Below are positions 28,501 through 36,062 of a stretch of DNA of 64,000 nucleotides, one piece after another (the stretch's first letter is position 1; each line of letters starts with the position of its first letter). The notes beneath the pieces are model-generated. The model did no database searches. It was not told the origin of the DNA and saw nothing but the letters and a program-made list of their open reading frames with translations. Made by a program: the position numbers and the translations under genes. This DNA is from Luteimonas galliterrae (lineage in GTDB: Bacteria; Pseudomonadota; Gammaproteobacteria; Xanthomonadales; Xanthomonadaceae). Location: the NCBI RefSeq assembly GCF_023374055.1, contig NZ_JAMBEP010000001.1, positions 558,001 through 622,000 on the forward strand, read 5' to 3'.

Positions 28501-28769
28501 TTAAGGCCGGCCTTGTTATGGTCGACGCCTGCCTGGAAGTAATCGCGGGAGATTTCCTTCAGCGGCAGGAAGCCGTGGCGCTCGGCGCCGTATTCGACGA
28601 AGGCCGCTTCCAGGGAGGGCTCGAGCCGGGTGATTCGGCCTTTGTAGATATTGGACTTCTTCTGTTCTTTGGACGGTTGTTCGATATCGATGTCGTAAAG
28701 GGTTTGTCCGTCGACGATGGCGACGCGCAGTTCTTCAGCCTGCGTCGCATTGATCAGCATGCGTTTCAT
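25590..28769 (-). CDS. rne: ribonuclease E
   Basis: RNase E starts most mRNA decay and processes rRNA and tRNA. The 1059-residue product has the catalytic half (about 1-510): S1 domain (36-125), 5' sensor and DNase I-like regions, catalytic aspartates in TAIDVNSARATKGG and VVIDFIDMSS, and the Zn-link CPRCDGHG that builds the tetramer. Residues about 530-1059 are low-complexity scaffold: Gln/Pro/Lys/Arg-rich and then Ala/Pro/Glu-rich, with an RRRRGRRGGRRRRRGG RNA-binding patch. GAGGAA lies eight bases before the ATG. It diverges from rluC, as in E. coli. Confidence 0.97.
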   Translation of the reverse strand: MKRMLINATQAEELRVAIVDGQTLYDIDIEQPSKEQKKSNIYKGRITRLEPSLEAAFVEYGAERHGFLPLKEISRDYFQAGVDHNKAGLKELLKEGQEVVVQVDKEERGNKGAALTTFISLAGRYMVLMPNSPTAGGVSRRIEGDDRAALKEAMDKLEIPDDMGVIIRTAGVGRDAEELQWDLDYLLQVWRSIAEAALTKPAPFLIYQESRLIIRALRDYMRADVGEILVDADEMYAEAKEFVQQVMPHNLRKLKHYTDDTPLFNRFQIESQIENAYERQVRLPSGGSIVVDQTEALTAIDVNSARATKGGDIEETAFNTNLEAAEEVARQMRLRDLGGLVVIDFIDMSSNKHQREVENRLQNALKYDRARVQIGRISRFGLLEMSRQRLRPSLGEASQIVCPRCDGHGRMRSVESLSLSILRVAEEHAMKENTGQVLVQAPTEIANFLLNEKRRALAEIEQRHDSPIVIVADDQLETPHYEVTRIRENELGEETSKPSYQRGTPRKLATHALTKAHLNIPPAPAVTNVKPLQPAPMRDDPAEERHAHPAPAPIRVAPKPKAGLFARMMQFFGGEQTAETPPPAPPARNEDRTRNDRNAQRRDGRNGGGNKQQGRGERRDEQRRDDQKRGQPQAQGQQNKQPPKQAQQQKQGQPKPQQQGQQQKQPKPQQDQNREPRPPKAERAEIPVQAQAAAAAVEQPRPKQTPVAEAAAIADATPPNIAHFDIGPAPAVPADSAASPADEAADAAAHATEGGENARRRRGRRGGRRRRRGGAEGAAGGENTVEALHEDDAAVAAQRSQPEFDFDDALPESRPVAPAAVAPIAEPAKDEYVAEASSSLRAPQYAIAAEPAIVPAVEKAGPAAIEPASAVVEPEVVASEPAPAPIEPSPAAIAAVEIAAAAPESEPREQAAPQPGVESPVAASPANDKPKNAPKETATPPRPPRVAAQQSDAIHALPLSAAIAVSLAESAYRPAVKPMAEKPAVEPAPAPVAPEAPAQETQAPETTVATGFVEPGTPQAPGLFDEAPAAPPEEAAAQVAARQPAQDPNEAPREGERGA

Positions 28770-29163
28770 GTTGTGCGTTCCTCGCGCGCTCTCGCACGCG
28801 GAACGCCGGGGCGTTTCGCCTGGATACTGCTGGGCGCCGGCCGCGCAAGCGCAGCGGCGTCCTGGTTTCCAGCGCTTCTACACCACGGCAGGCCGCGGGA
28901 GCGCTTGTCTCTGTTTTTAACTGTTGCGGGCCGGCGGCTGCTTCGGCTTGGGCCTTGGCGCCGCTCGGGTCGTTGTTCAGCGCCGATGTCTGACGCACCG
29001 GGCGATGTCCGGGCTTGCCGTGCAGCCGCTAACATGGCCGCTCCGGGAGCGGTGGTTGCGCACTGCGACGGGGATCGCGGGAAGGCGGGCTTTCGGCCCG
29101 GGTAACTTCCAGCGAAATCAAACCCTTATCTCGCATCGCGAGTGTATCAGACCAAGACTGCAG
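28770..29163. other. 394-bp gap between rne and rluC
   Basis: No gene is seen here. The rne side should be a long untranslated leader, since rne is known to regulate its own mRNA through its 5' UTR. Several GC-rich inverted repeats are present, for example CCGCTCC-G-GGAGCGG near 29038. I cannot place either promoter with confidence. Confidence 0.5.
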
Positions 29164-30126
29164 ATGCCCCCTTCCGAAGCCCCAGCCCGTTCCGCGGGTG
29201 CCGCCCACACCGTCCGTATCGCCGAAGACCGAGACGGGCAGCGGCTCGACAACTTCCTGCTGGGCTACCTGAAAGGAGCGCCGCGCAGCCTGATCTACAA
29301 GCTGCTGCGCTCGGGCCAGGTGCGGGTGAACGGCGGCCGCAGCAAGCCGGAGCGCCGATTGGAGGGCGGGGACGAGGTTCGCATCCCGCCGATCCGGCTC
29401 GAAGACCCGGCCGACAAGGGCACCCCGGCCAAGGGCCTGCTCGAAGCGATGCAGGCCAGCATCGTCTTCGAGGATGCCCGCCTGCTGGCGATCAGCAAAC
29501 CCTCAGGCGTGGCCAGCCATGGCGGCAGCGGGATCAGTTTCGGCGCCATCGAAACCTTGCGCGCCTTGAGGCCGAAGGACTCCCTGGAACTGGTCCACCG
29601 ATTGGACCGGGACACGTCCGGCTTGCTGATCGTCGCCAAGAAGCGTTCGGCGCTGATCGAATTGCAGGCCCTGATGCGGGAAGAGGGCGGCATCGCCAAG
29701 CGCTATCTGGCCCTGCTGACCGGACGCATGCCCGACGGCGTGATGAGCGTGGACGCGGCCCTACACGTCGGCCTGCGCCAGGGCGGCGAGCGGCACGTGC
29801 AGGTCAACGCCGCGGGCAAGCCGTCGCTAAGCCATTTCCGGGTGCTGGAGCGGCGCGGCGGGCATTCGTATTGCGAAGTGCGCATTGAGACCGGCCGCAC
29901 CCACCAGATCCGCGTGCATGCGCAGCACATCGGCCATCCGGTGGCGGGGGACGACAAATACGGCAATGAGGCGATCAACAAGCGGTTGCGCGAGCAGGCC
30001 GGCCTGAAGCGGCTGTTCCTGCATGCGACGTCGTTGGAATTCGCATTGGATGGCGGCCGCGTGCCATACGTGTTGAATGCGCCGCTGGCGCCCGATCTAG
30101 TCGATGTGCTGGATCGGTTGGCTTGA
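29164..30126 (+). CDS. rluC: 23S rRNA pseudouridine synthase (RluC family)
   Basis: The 320-residue product has an S4 RNA-binding domain (about 18-75, QRLDNFLLGYLKGAPRSLIYKLLRSGQVRVN) and a RluA-type catalytic domain with the invariant HRLDRDTSGLLIVAK (catalytic Asp) and GRTHQIRVHAQHIGHPVAGD. In E. coli RluC modifies U955, U2504 and U2580 of 23S rRNA. The assignment to RluC rather than RluD rests on the gene diverging from rne. The ATG at 29164 gives a family-like length. A family A palindrome lies 72 bp past the stop. Confidence 0.93.
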   Translation: MPPSEAPARSAGAAHTVRIAEDRDGQRLDNFLLGYLKGAPRSLIYKLLRSGQVRVNGGRSKPERRLEGGDEVRIPPIRLEDPADKGTPAKGLLEAMQASIVFEDARLLAISKPSGVASHGGSGISFGAIETLRALRPKDSLELVHRLDRDTSGLLIVAKKRSALIELQALMREEGGIAKRYLALLTGRMPDGVMSVDAALHVGLRQGGERHVQVNAAGKPSLSHFRVLERRGGHSYCEVRIETGRTHQIRVHAQHIGHPVAGDDKYGNEAINKRLREQAGLKRLFLHATSLEFALDGGRVPYVLNAPLAPDLVDVLDRLA

Positions 30127-30197
30127 GGTTGCAGGCATCCCGGAAGTGACAGCAGCGTTTGCCGTGACGGCCCCCCAGGGGGCAGCCGCAAGCGTCG

Positions 30198-30288
30198 GCT
30201 CTTCGTAGGAGCGGCTTTAGCCGCGAGCTTTTGCTGTTCCGCGCGAACCGATCAAGAGCTCGCGGCTAAAGCCGCTCCTACGAAGAGC
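30198..30288. repeat. REP-like palindrome, family A, copy 3
   Basis: Perfect 32-bp arms at 30198-30229 and 30257-30288 (core GGAGCGGCTTTAGCCGCGAGCT) surround a 27-bp loop. It fills the gap between the convergent genes rluC and phhB; the right arm ends 6 bp from the phhB stop. Confidence 0.88.
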
Positions 30289-30293
30289 AAAGC

Positions 30294-30635
30294 TCATGCG
30301 TAGAGGCCATCGGCTTTAGCGGCGCAGATGAAGTCGTTCTCGCTCAGCCCGCCCACGTCGTGGGTGGAATAGCGCACCACGCAGCGGTCGTAATGCACGC
30401 TCAGGTCGGGGTGATGGTCTTCGCGGTTGGCCATGTGGGCCAGGGCGTTCACGAACGACATCGTCCGATAGTAGTCCTTGAAGGCGAAGGTCCGGGTCAG
30501 CGCGTGGCCGTTTTCCGCCAGTTCCCAACCCGCCACTTCCGGCATCAGTTCGCGGATACGGGCCTCGCTGAGCTTGTGTTCGCTGCCCTTGCGGGGCAGG
30601 CAATGGGCCTGGGCGAGCGGAATCAGGTCGGACAT
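30294..30635 (-). CDS. phhB: 4a-hydroxytetrahydrobiopterin dehydratase (pterin-4a-carbinolamine dehydratase)
   Basis: The 113-residue product carries the whole family signature [31 protein letters not shown] with the active-site histidines. The enzyme regenerates quinonoid dihydropterin after phenylalanine hydroxylase turns over, and can also act as a small dimeric cofactor protein. No phhA gene is in the window. It is soluble and a single-gene unit, convergent with rluC. It diverges from nfuA across about 90 bp. Confidence 0.93.
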   Translation of the reverse strand: MSDLIPLAQAHCLPRKGSEHKLSEARIRELMPEVAGWELAENGHALTRTFAFKDYYRTMSFVNALAHMANREDHHPDLSVHYDRCVVRYSTHDVGGLSENDFICAAKADGLYA

Positions 30636-30710
30636 GGCGGACTCCTAACGAATGGCAAACGCCCTTCATGCTCTGCTAGGCGGCGTACGAACGGCGTGAC
30701 GCAAGCCCGG

Positions 30711-30716
30711 TAGAAT
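30711..30716 (+). promoter_or_regulatory. -10 element placed for a leaderless transcript
   Basis: TAGAAT at 30711-30716 is followed by six bases and then ATG at 30723, so the predicted transcription start falls on or next to the A of that ATG. No good -35 is visible. The transcript would begin with the small leader ORF and not with nfuA itself. Confidence 0.4.
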
Positions 30717-30722
30717 ACGCCC

Positions 30723-30800
30723 ATGATCCAGATTTCCGAATCCGCCCAGGTCCAGCATGTGCGCAAGCTGATCGGGCGCAAGGCCGCCATCTACTCATGA
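30723..30800 (+). CDS. 25-codon leader ORF duplicating the nfuA N-terminus
   Basis: The first 27 bases are identical to the first 27 bases of nfuA, so both proteins begin MIQISESAQ. The next codons remain similar (VRKLIGRK against FRKLIERE, with one extra codon) and then diverge. Its TGA overlaps the nfuA ATG as ATGA (30797-30800), in a different frame. This is a partial tandem duplication of the gene start that may now act as a coupled leader peptide. It may also be an inert remnant. Confidence 0.5.
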   Translation: MIQISESAQVQHVRKLIGRKAAIYS

Positions 30801-31393
30801 TCCAGATTTCCGAATCCGCCCAGACGCACTTCCGCAAGCTCATCGAGCGCGAAGACCTGCCCGGTCTGGGCGTGCGCCTGGCGGCGATGAACCCCGGCAC
30901 GCCCGGCGCCGACGTGCGCCTGGAGTTCGCCGAGCCCGGCGATCTGCACGGCGACGAGTGGGCCATCGATTGCGAAGGCTTCACTTTGTGGTTGGACGCC
31001 GGCAGCGTGAAATATCTCGACGGCGCCGAGATCGACTACGCCACGCTCGCCACCGGCGGCCAATTGCAGATCCGCGCGCCCAAGATCAAGGGCGAGGCGC
31101 CGACGGAATCGGCGTCGCTGGTCGAGCGCGTGCGCTGGATCGTCGAGCACGAGATCAATCCGCAGCTGGCCCAGCACCGCGGCCATGTGGCCGTGCAGGA
31201 AGTGACCGGCGACGGCGTGGTGGTGCTGCGCTTCGGCGGCGGCTGCCACGGCTGCGGCATGGCCGACGTCACTTTGAAGCAGGGGATCGAGAAAACCTTG
31301 TTGACCAAGGTGCCGGGCGTGACCGCGGTGCGCGACGCCACCGATCACGACACCGGCCAGGCGCCGTACATCTCGCGCGACGCCGCGGCGTAA
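30797..31393 (+). CDS. nfuA: Fe-S cluster carrier / biogenesis protein NfuA
   Basis: NfuA carries a 4Fe-4S cluster between subunits of a dimer and passes it to target enzymes, mainly under oxidative or iron stress. The 198-residue product has a degenerate A-type N-terminal domain (about 1-100) and a C-terminal Nfu domain with the cluster-binding CHGC (in [19 protein letters not shown]). The ATG at 30797 gives the normal protein. It has no clear ribosome-binding site of its own and overlaps the stop of the duplicated leader ORF, so it may depend on coupled translation. Confidence 0.95.
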   Translation: MIQISESAQTHFRKLIEREDLPGLGVRLAAMNPGTPGADVRLEFAEPGDLHGDEWAIDCEGFTLWLDAGSVKYLDGAEIDYATLATGGQLQIRAPKIKGEAPTESASLVERVRWIVEHEINPQLAQHRGHVAVQEVTGDGVVVLRFGGGCHGCGMADVTLKQGIEKTLLTKVPGVTAVRDATDHDTGQAPYISRDAAA

Positions 31394-31408
31394 CCGGCTC
31401 CGGCGCGA

Positions 31409-33064
31409 GTGTATTCCTCGGCCGAACTGATCGAAGCGCTGCGCAGACGCATGCGCAGATCGTTGCGCCCCGAGCGGCCGCCGGGCGAATTTCCGCCGGG
31501 ATGGACCGCCTGGTTCGCGACGATGGCTGCGCGCGTCGGCGCGGTGACCGGCGCCACCGCCGACGCGATCATCGCCGTATTCCTGCAACGCGAGCCGGCG
31601 CCGCCTGCGCCGGCGGTCGCCCAGCTCGGCCGCTGGCGCTCCTTCGGCACGTTGTGGCGGCAGCAATGGCAACCGGCCGGCACCGACGAGCGTTGGATGC
31701 GTTTCGTCGCCTATGCGATCACGCTGCTCGTGCATCTGGTGTTCGTGGTGATGCTGGTCATCCTGGCCTACACGCATTTCGTCGATACGACAGGCGAAGC
31801 CAGCGATGTCGCCGTGCGTGTGCAGTTCATCGGCGAAGGCACGACAGAAGAAGAGGGCGGCGGTCCGCCATCGCCGCGGCCCGATGCCGTAGTCGCGCCG
31901 ACCGCTGCGCAGCGGCAAGCGCAGCCGCAACCCCAACGTCCCGAACTGAGCGAAGCGCAAGCGCCGCAGAGCCTGGTCGAAGCGCCGCCGCTAGAGCAGG
32001 TGCAGCGCGAGCAGCCGCAGCTCGCGGAGGAAACCGTCGAGCCGCCGGACGAGCAGTTATTGCAGGTGACCGAGACGAACCGGCCGGACGAAACCCGTTT
32101 CCGCCTGCCGCCGCCGCAACCGCGGCCGATCGATGCGGCGCCGACGCCGAGCGTAGCGGTGCCGACCTTGCGCAGCGAAGTCGAAGCGATCCCGCTGCCG
32201 CGCGCCCCGGCGCCGGTGCGGCCGATCGACCGCGTGCAGCCGCCGCGCCAGATCGCCGTGCCGCAGATTTCCGAGCAGCCTACCGACATCGAAATCCCGC
32301 AACCCTTGCCGGCCGTGCGCGCGCGCGAATTGCCGGCAGCCGCCACCGCGCAAGCTCAACTGAGCGTGCCTGCGACCGCCGCCGAACCGCAATCCCTGCC
32401 GATGCCGCCCGGCGCGGCGGCGTCGACCGAAAGCGCGAGCGCATCGGCGCAGCCTTCCGGTGCGCCCGATGCGCCGGCTGCGCCGGCCAGCGGCACGCAG
32501 CCGGCAGCGGCGTCGAGCGGCGCGGGTGTCGGTCCCAAACCAGGCACCGTGCCTACGCCGGCGAAAGGCGACGATTGGGGCGATGCGCAACGCAATGTCG
32601 CCGGCCAGCCGAAAGGCGGGCAGCAGCCGGGCGCGAAGGCGGGCCTCTACAACGCCGATGGCAGTTTGCGCCTGCCGCCCGGCGCGGGTGGCGCGCAAAC
32701 GCCGTCGCAATACGGCAATCCGCCCGGATCGAAAGAAGAACACGTCGCCGATTTGGACCGCGCTGGCACTTGGTTGAATCGTCCGCGCCTGGGCTACGAG
32801 CCGACCCGCTTCGACAAGTATTGGGTGCCGCACGAAACCCTGCTGCAGGAATGGGTGCGTAAAGGCATCAAGAAATTGTCGATCCCGATTCCGGGCACGT
32901 CCAAGCGCCTGGAATGCGTGGTGTCGCTGCTGCAGGTCGGTGGCGGCTGCGGCATGTCGGACAGCGAAAAAATGTTCGACCAGCCGGCGATAGGGCGCCC
33001 GCCGCCGGATATTCCGTTCAAGCCGGAGTTGCAGGAAGACCAGGACAGCCTCAAAAAGCCGTAG
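31409..33064 (+). CDS. single-span membrane protein with long Pro/Gln-rich periplasmic region
   Basis: The 551-residue product starts at GTG 31409, 15 bp after nfuA. It has a basic N-terminal cytosolic part, one strong span at about 96-120 (FVAYAITLLVHLVFVVMLVILAY), then about 300 residues rich in Pro, Gln, Ala and Glu, and a C-terminal ordered domain (from about 445) with a conserved-looking CVVSLLQVGGGCGMSD. The topology is TonB-like but no TonB domain is seen. Xanthomonad genomes contain proteins called transmembrane repetitive protein of this type; function is unknown. The final third may be the active part. Confidence 0.7.
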   Translation: MYSSAELIEALRRRMRRSLRPERPPGEFPPGWTAWFATMAARVGAVTGATADAIIAVFLQREPAPPAPAVAQLGRWRSFGTLWRQQWQPAGTDERWMRFVAYAITLLVHLVFVVMLVILAYTHFVDTTGEASDVAVRVQFIGEGTTEEEGGGPPSPRPDAVVAPTAAQRQAQPQPQRPELSEAQAPQSLVEAPPLEQVQREQPQLAEETVEPPDEQLLQVTETNRPDETRFRLPPPQPRPIDAAPTPSVAVPTLRSEVEAIPLPRAPAPVRPIDRVQPPRQIAVPQISEQPTDIEIPQPLPAVRARELPAAATAQAQLSVPATAAEPQSLPMPPGAAASTESASASAQPSGAPDAPAAPASGTQPAAASSGAGVGPKPGTVPTPAKGDDWGDAQRNVAGQPKGGQQPGAKAGLYNADGSLRLPPGAGGAQTPSQYGNPPGSKEEHVADLDRAGTWLNRPRLGYEPTRFDKYWVPHETLLQEWVRKGIKKLSIPIPGTSKRLECVVSLLQVGGGCGMSDSEKMFDQPAIGRPPPDIPFKPELQEDQDSLKKP

Positions 33065-33067
33065 CTT

Positions 33068-33183
33068 TGTGGGAGCGGCTTTTAGCCGCGAGCTTTTCCA
33101 CAACCGAAGAGCTCGCGGCTAAAGCCGCTCCCACAAGAGCCGCTCCCACAAGAGCCGCTCCCACAAGAGCCGCTCCCACAAAA
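33068..33183. repeat. REP-like palindrome, family A, copy 4, with a 15-bp satellite
   Basis: The palindrome arms are 33068-33094 and 33110-33136 with one difference (cttttag against ctaaag). From 33124 the end of the right arm is repeated four times as a 15-bp unit, gccgctcccacaaga (33124-33138, 33139-33153, 33154-33168, 33169-33183; the last differs at one base). It sits between the Pro/Gln-rich protein gene and the TonB-dependent receptor gene. Confidence 0.9.
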
Positions 33184-33278
33184 TCCGGGCCGGTTGTTTT
33201 AATATGGGCCGGTACGTTCCCAGCTCGCTTCGATGGCCAGGCACGCGTGAATCTCCCGCCACTGCCCATCGGACCGAC

Positions 33279-35432
33279 ATGCCTGCCCAGAAGAAGAACC
33301 TTCCCGCCTGCGGGATTTCGCTGCTCGCCTTGAGCCTGCTGTTGTCGCTGGAAGCGATGGCATCGCCCGCCGACGATGCCATCGCCGCCGCCGAGCGGGA
33401 TCCCAAAACCCTCGACAAGCTCACCGTGCACGGCCAGGCCGCGCCTTACTCCGCCGGCAGCACCCGCGCCGGCACCAAGACCGATACGCCGATCGAGGAA
33501 CTGCCGCAGGCGATCAGCATCATCACCGCCGGGCAGATCCGCGACCAGAACGCGCAGACATTGCAGGAAGCCTTGCGCTACAGCGCCGGCGTGCGCACCG
33601 ACCAATACGGCCTGGACAACCGCGGCGACTGGTTCGCGCTGCGCGGCGGCAGTTCCGGCACCACGCTGCTCAACGGCATGCGCCTGCCGCTGGTCGGCTG
33701 GTGGGGCGCCGTGCGCGAGGAGCCTTTCGCTTTCGAGCGCGTCGAAGTGCTGCACGGGCCGTCGTCGGTGATGGCCGGGCAGAACGCGCCCGGCGGCGTG
33801 GTGAACCTGGTCAGCAAGCGGCCGCAGGCCGTCGCGTCGCGCGAGGTCGCGCTGCAGGCCGGCAACAACGATCATCGGCAACTGGCCGCAGACTTCACCG
33901 GGCCGTTGAGCGATACGTTCAGCTATCGCCTGGTTGCATTGTGGCGCGACAACGATACCCAGGTGGATTACGCCGATAACCAGCGCCGTTACATCGCCCC
34001 GGCCATCGCCTGGCGGCCTTCCGAACGCGTGGAGCTCATCGCCTACGCCGAATACCAGAGGGACCGCAATCGCAACACCGAAGGCTTCTTCCCGTGGGCG
34101 GGAACGCTGCTGCCGGCGCCGAACGGGCCGATTCCGCTGGAACGCTTCGTCGGCGAGCCGGACTGGGACGTCAATCTCGGCGAACGCACCCGGGTGGGCT
34201 ACGAATTCGAATACAAGTTCAACGGCGCCTGGTCGCTGCGCCACGACCTGCGCCACGATCGCGTGCGCGGCAAGATACGCACCGCCTACGCCGCGTTCTG
34301 GGAAGTGGACGCGCAGGGCAACGGCTACGGCGACAACGCGCTGGGCGAGGACCGGACCATCACCCGGCTCAGCTACGGCAACGACGACCGCGCCAAGATC
34401 AGCAATGCCGACCTGCTGTTGGAAGGTCGCGTGGGCGACGGCCGGGTGAAGCACACCTTGCTGTTCGGCGTGGATGCGATGCTGTCGCGGGCGGACAAAT
34501 CCACTGCGTTCGACACACCGTGCCCGGTGCCGTTCGACGTCTACGCGCCGGTGTACGGCAACTGTCCCGAACCGGTCATCGACCCGTCCAGCCTGGTCCA
34601 TACCCGCATGCGCCAGACCGGCCTGCTGCTGCAGGACCAGATCAAGATCGACGATCGCTGGGTCGTGGTCGCCGGCGCACGTCATGACGACGTGCAAACG
34701 CGCCTATCCGGTCCGGATGGCGTAGAAACCGATCGCGCCGACGACGATGCCTGGACCAAGAATTTCGGCGTGGTGTATCTGGCGCGGGGCGGTTGGTCGC
34801 CGTACGTGGCCTATTCCGAATCTTTCCAGCCGGTCGCCGGCCAATCGCGCCTGGGCGACGCCTTCGATCCCACCCGCGGCAAGCAAGTCGAAGCCGGTTT
34901 GAAATGGGTGCCCGACGCGTACGGCGTGACCGCCACCGCCGCGGTCTACAAGTTGGAGGAAACCGGACGCCTCACGCCCGATCCGGTCGATCCGAATTTC
35001 TCGGTGCAGCGCGGCCGCGTGGACGCGAAAGGCATCGAGCTGGAGGCCAACGCCAGCCTCGGCCAGTGGGACCTGATCGCGAGCTACACCCACTCGAAGG
35101 CGACCGACGAAGCGACCGGCTTCCGTTTCGAAAGCATCCCCGAGAATTCCGCGGCGTTGTGGGCGGCCTACCGCATCGCAGCGGTACCGGGATTGCGGAT
35201 CGGCGGCGGCGCGCGGTACGTCGGCAAGACGTGGGACGGCACCGATACGCTGGTGACGCCGTCCAATACCTTGTTCGACGCGTTGATTTCCTATGAAAGC
35301 GGCCCTTGGCGCCTGTCGCTCAACGCGGTCAATCTGACCGACAAGACTTATTTCGCCACCTGTCTCTCGCGCGGGGATTGCTGGTACGGCACCGAGCGGC
35401 GGATCGTCGCCGAAGTCGGTTATCGCTGGTGA
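33279..35432 (+). CDS. TonB-dependent siderophore receptor
   Basis: The 717-residue product has a signal peptide (about 1-30, ISLLALSLLLSLEAMAS), a plug domain (about 60-175, with ELPQAISIITAGQIRDQN, FALRGG and VEVLHGPSSVMAGQNAPGGVVNLVSKRP) and a 22-strand barrel ending in an aromatic residue (VGYRW). LSLNAVNLTDKTYFATC near the end is typical of ferric hydroxamate and pyoverdine-type receptors. It imports a ferric siderophore using TonB energy. No siderophore synthesis genes or Fur box could be identified beside it. ATG 33279 is chosen because it starts the signal peptide. Confidence 0.92.
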   Translation: MPAQKKNLPACGISLLALSLLLSLEAMASPADDAIAAAERDPKTLDKLTVHGQAAPYSAGSTRAGTKTDTPIEELPQAISIITAGQIRDQNAQTLQEALRYSAGVRTDQYGLDNRGDWFALRGGSSGTTLLNGMRLPLVGWWGAVREEPFAFERVEVLHGPSSVMAGQNAPGGVVNLVSKRPQAVASREVALQAGNNDHRQLAADFTGPLSDTFSYRLVALWRDNDTQVDYADNQRRYIAPAIAWRPSERVELIAYAEYQRDRNRNTEGFFPWAGTLLPAPNGPIPLERFVGEPDWDVNLGERTRVGYEFEYKFNGAWSLRHDLRHDRVRGKIRTAYAAFWEVDAQGNGYGDNALGEDRTITRLSYGNDDRAKISNADLLLEGRVGDGRVKHTLLFGVDAMLSRADKSTAFDTPCPVPFDVYAPVYGNCPEPVIDPSSLVHTRMRQTGLLLQDQIKIDDRWVVVAGARHDDVQTRLSGPDGVETDRADDDAWTKNFGVVYLARGGWSPYVAYSESFQPVAGQSRLGDAFDPTRGKQVEAGLKWVPDAYGVTATAAVYKLEETGRLTPDPVDPNFSVQRGRVDAKGIELEANASLGQWDLIASYTHSKATDEATGFRFESIPENSAALWAAYRIAAVPGLRIGGGARYVGKTWDGTDTLVTPSNTLFDALISYESGPWRLSLNAVNLTDKTYFATCLSRGDCWYGTERRIVAEVGYRW

Positions 35433-35445
35433 GCGCTTGCTTTCT

Positions 35446-35555
35446 CCCCCTTTGAAAAAGGGGGACACGGAGGGATTTGCTCTTGATGTTGGGTGGAGGC
35501 GCAACGGCAGAAAAGCAAAAGCAAATCCCCCTCGATCCCCCTTTTTCAAAGGGGG
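35446..35555. repeat. REP-like palindrome, family D
   Basis: Arms of 35 bp at 35446-35480 and 35521-35555 each contain a small inner hairpin (CCCCCTTTGAAAAAGGGGG) and then GGAGGGATTTGC or its complement, with a few mismatches. The centre is about 40 bp. It lies between the convergent receptor and cytochrome genes. No second copy is in the window. Confidence 0.8.
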
Positions 35556-35564
35556 AAGAACGGC

Positions 35565-35594
35565 AAAAAAGAAAAGGGCCTCGCGGCCCTTTTC
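35565..35594 (-). terminator. rho-independent terminator of the cytochrome c pair
   Basis: On the minus strand a perfect 10-bp stem (GAAAAGGGCC/GGCCCTTTTC, loop GCGA) is followed by six T. It lies 23 bp past the stop of the downstream cytochrome gene. Confidence 0.85.
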
Positions 35595-35616
35595 TATTGA
35601 CGCTTCTACAGTCGGA

Positions 35617-36054
35617 TCAATGCACGCCGTGCAGGTCGCGCAACTGGCTCGGACGCGTCGAGAAAAACGCGGCCAGGTCGGCGATCTCCTGGTCGGTCAG
35701 ATCCTTCGCCTGTCCCGACATCAGCGGATGCTCGCGGTCGCCGTCGCGGTACATCTGCAGCGAGTGGGCGATGTAGTCCGCGTACTGGCCGCCCAGCTTG
35801 GGGTAGGTCGGATCCAGGGGCACGTTGCCTTCCTTGCCGTGGCAGTCGATGCAACTCTGGTTAGTGGCCTTGCTCTTGACCAGGCTGCGCTTCTCGCCGG
35901 CGTCGGCATGGCCTTTCGGCAACCCGGCGGATGAAGAAGTGTGGCCTTCGCCGCGGTCGGCGGACGAATGCTCGGCTGGCGTTTCGCCGGACGGGGTGCA
36001 GGCCGCGAAGGCGAGGGCGGCGAGCAGGGCGAAGGCGAGTCGGGTCGTGGTCAT
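35617..36054 (-). CDS. monohaem cytochrome c, lipoprotein
   Basis: The 145-residue product begins with a lipoprotein signal (MTTTRLAFALLAALAFAAC). A Ser/Glu/His-rich linker follows, then a class I cytochrome c fold with the haem site CIDCH (about 70-74) and the axial methionine region SLQMYRDGDREHPLMSG. The C-terminus DQEIADLAAFFSTR is typical. It should carry electrons at a membrane surface in the periplasm. It follows the other cytochrome gene by 8 bp on the same strand, and together they resemble the two halves of a cytochrome c4. Confidence 0.9.
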   Translation of the reverse strand: MTTTRLAFALLAALAFAACTPSGETPAEHSSADRGEGHTSSSAGLPKGHADAGEKRSLVKSKATNQSCIDCHGKEGNVPLDPTYPKLGGQYADYIAHSLQMYRDGDREHPLMSGQAKDLTDQEIADLAAFFSTRPSQLRDLHGVH

Positions 36055-36062
36055 GGCGCGGC

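Noticed and set aside
25656-29105. An 1149-codon plus-strand reading opposite rne
   Set aside because: It mirrors the rne coding sequence and consists of Arg/Phe/Leu-rich nonsense. The rne protein is unmistakable.
33124-33183. The 15-bp tandem repeats as a CRISPR array
   Set aside because: The repeats are contiguous with no spacers, too short, and derive from the adjacent palindrome. No cas genes are present.
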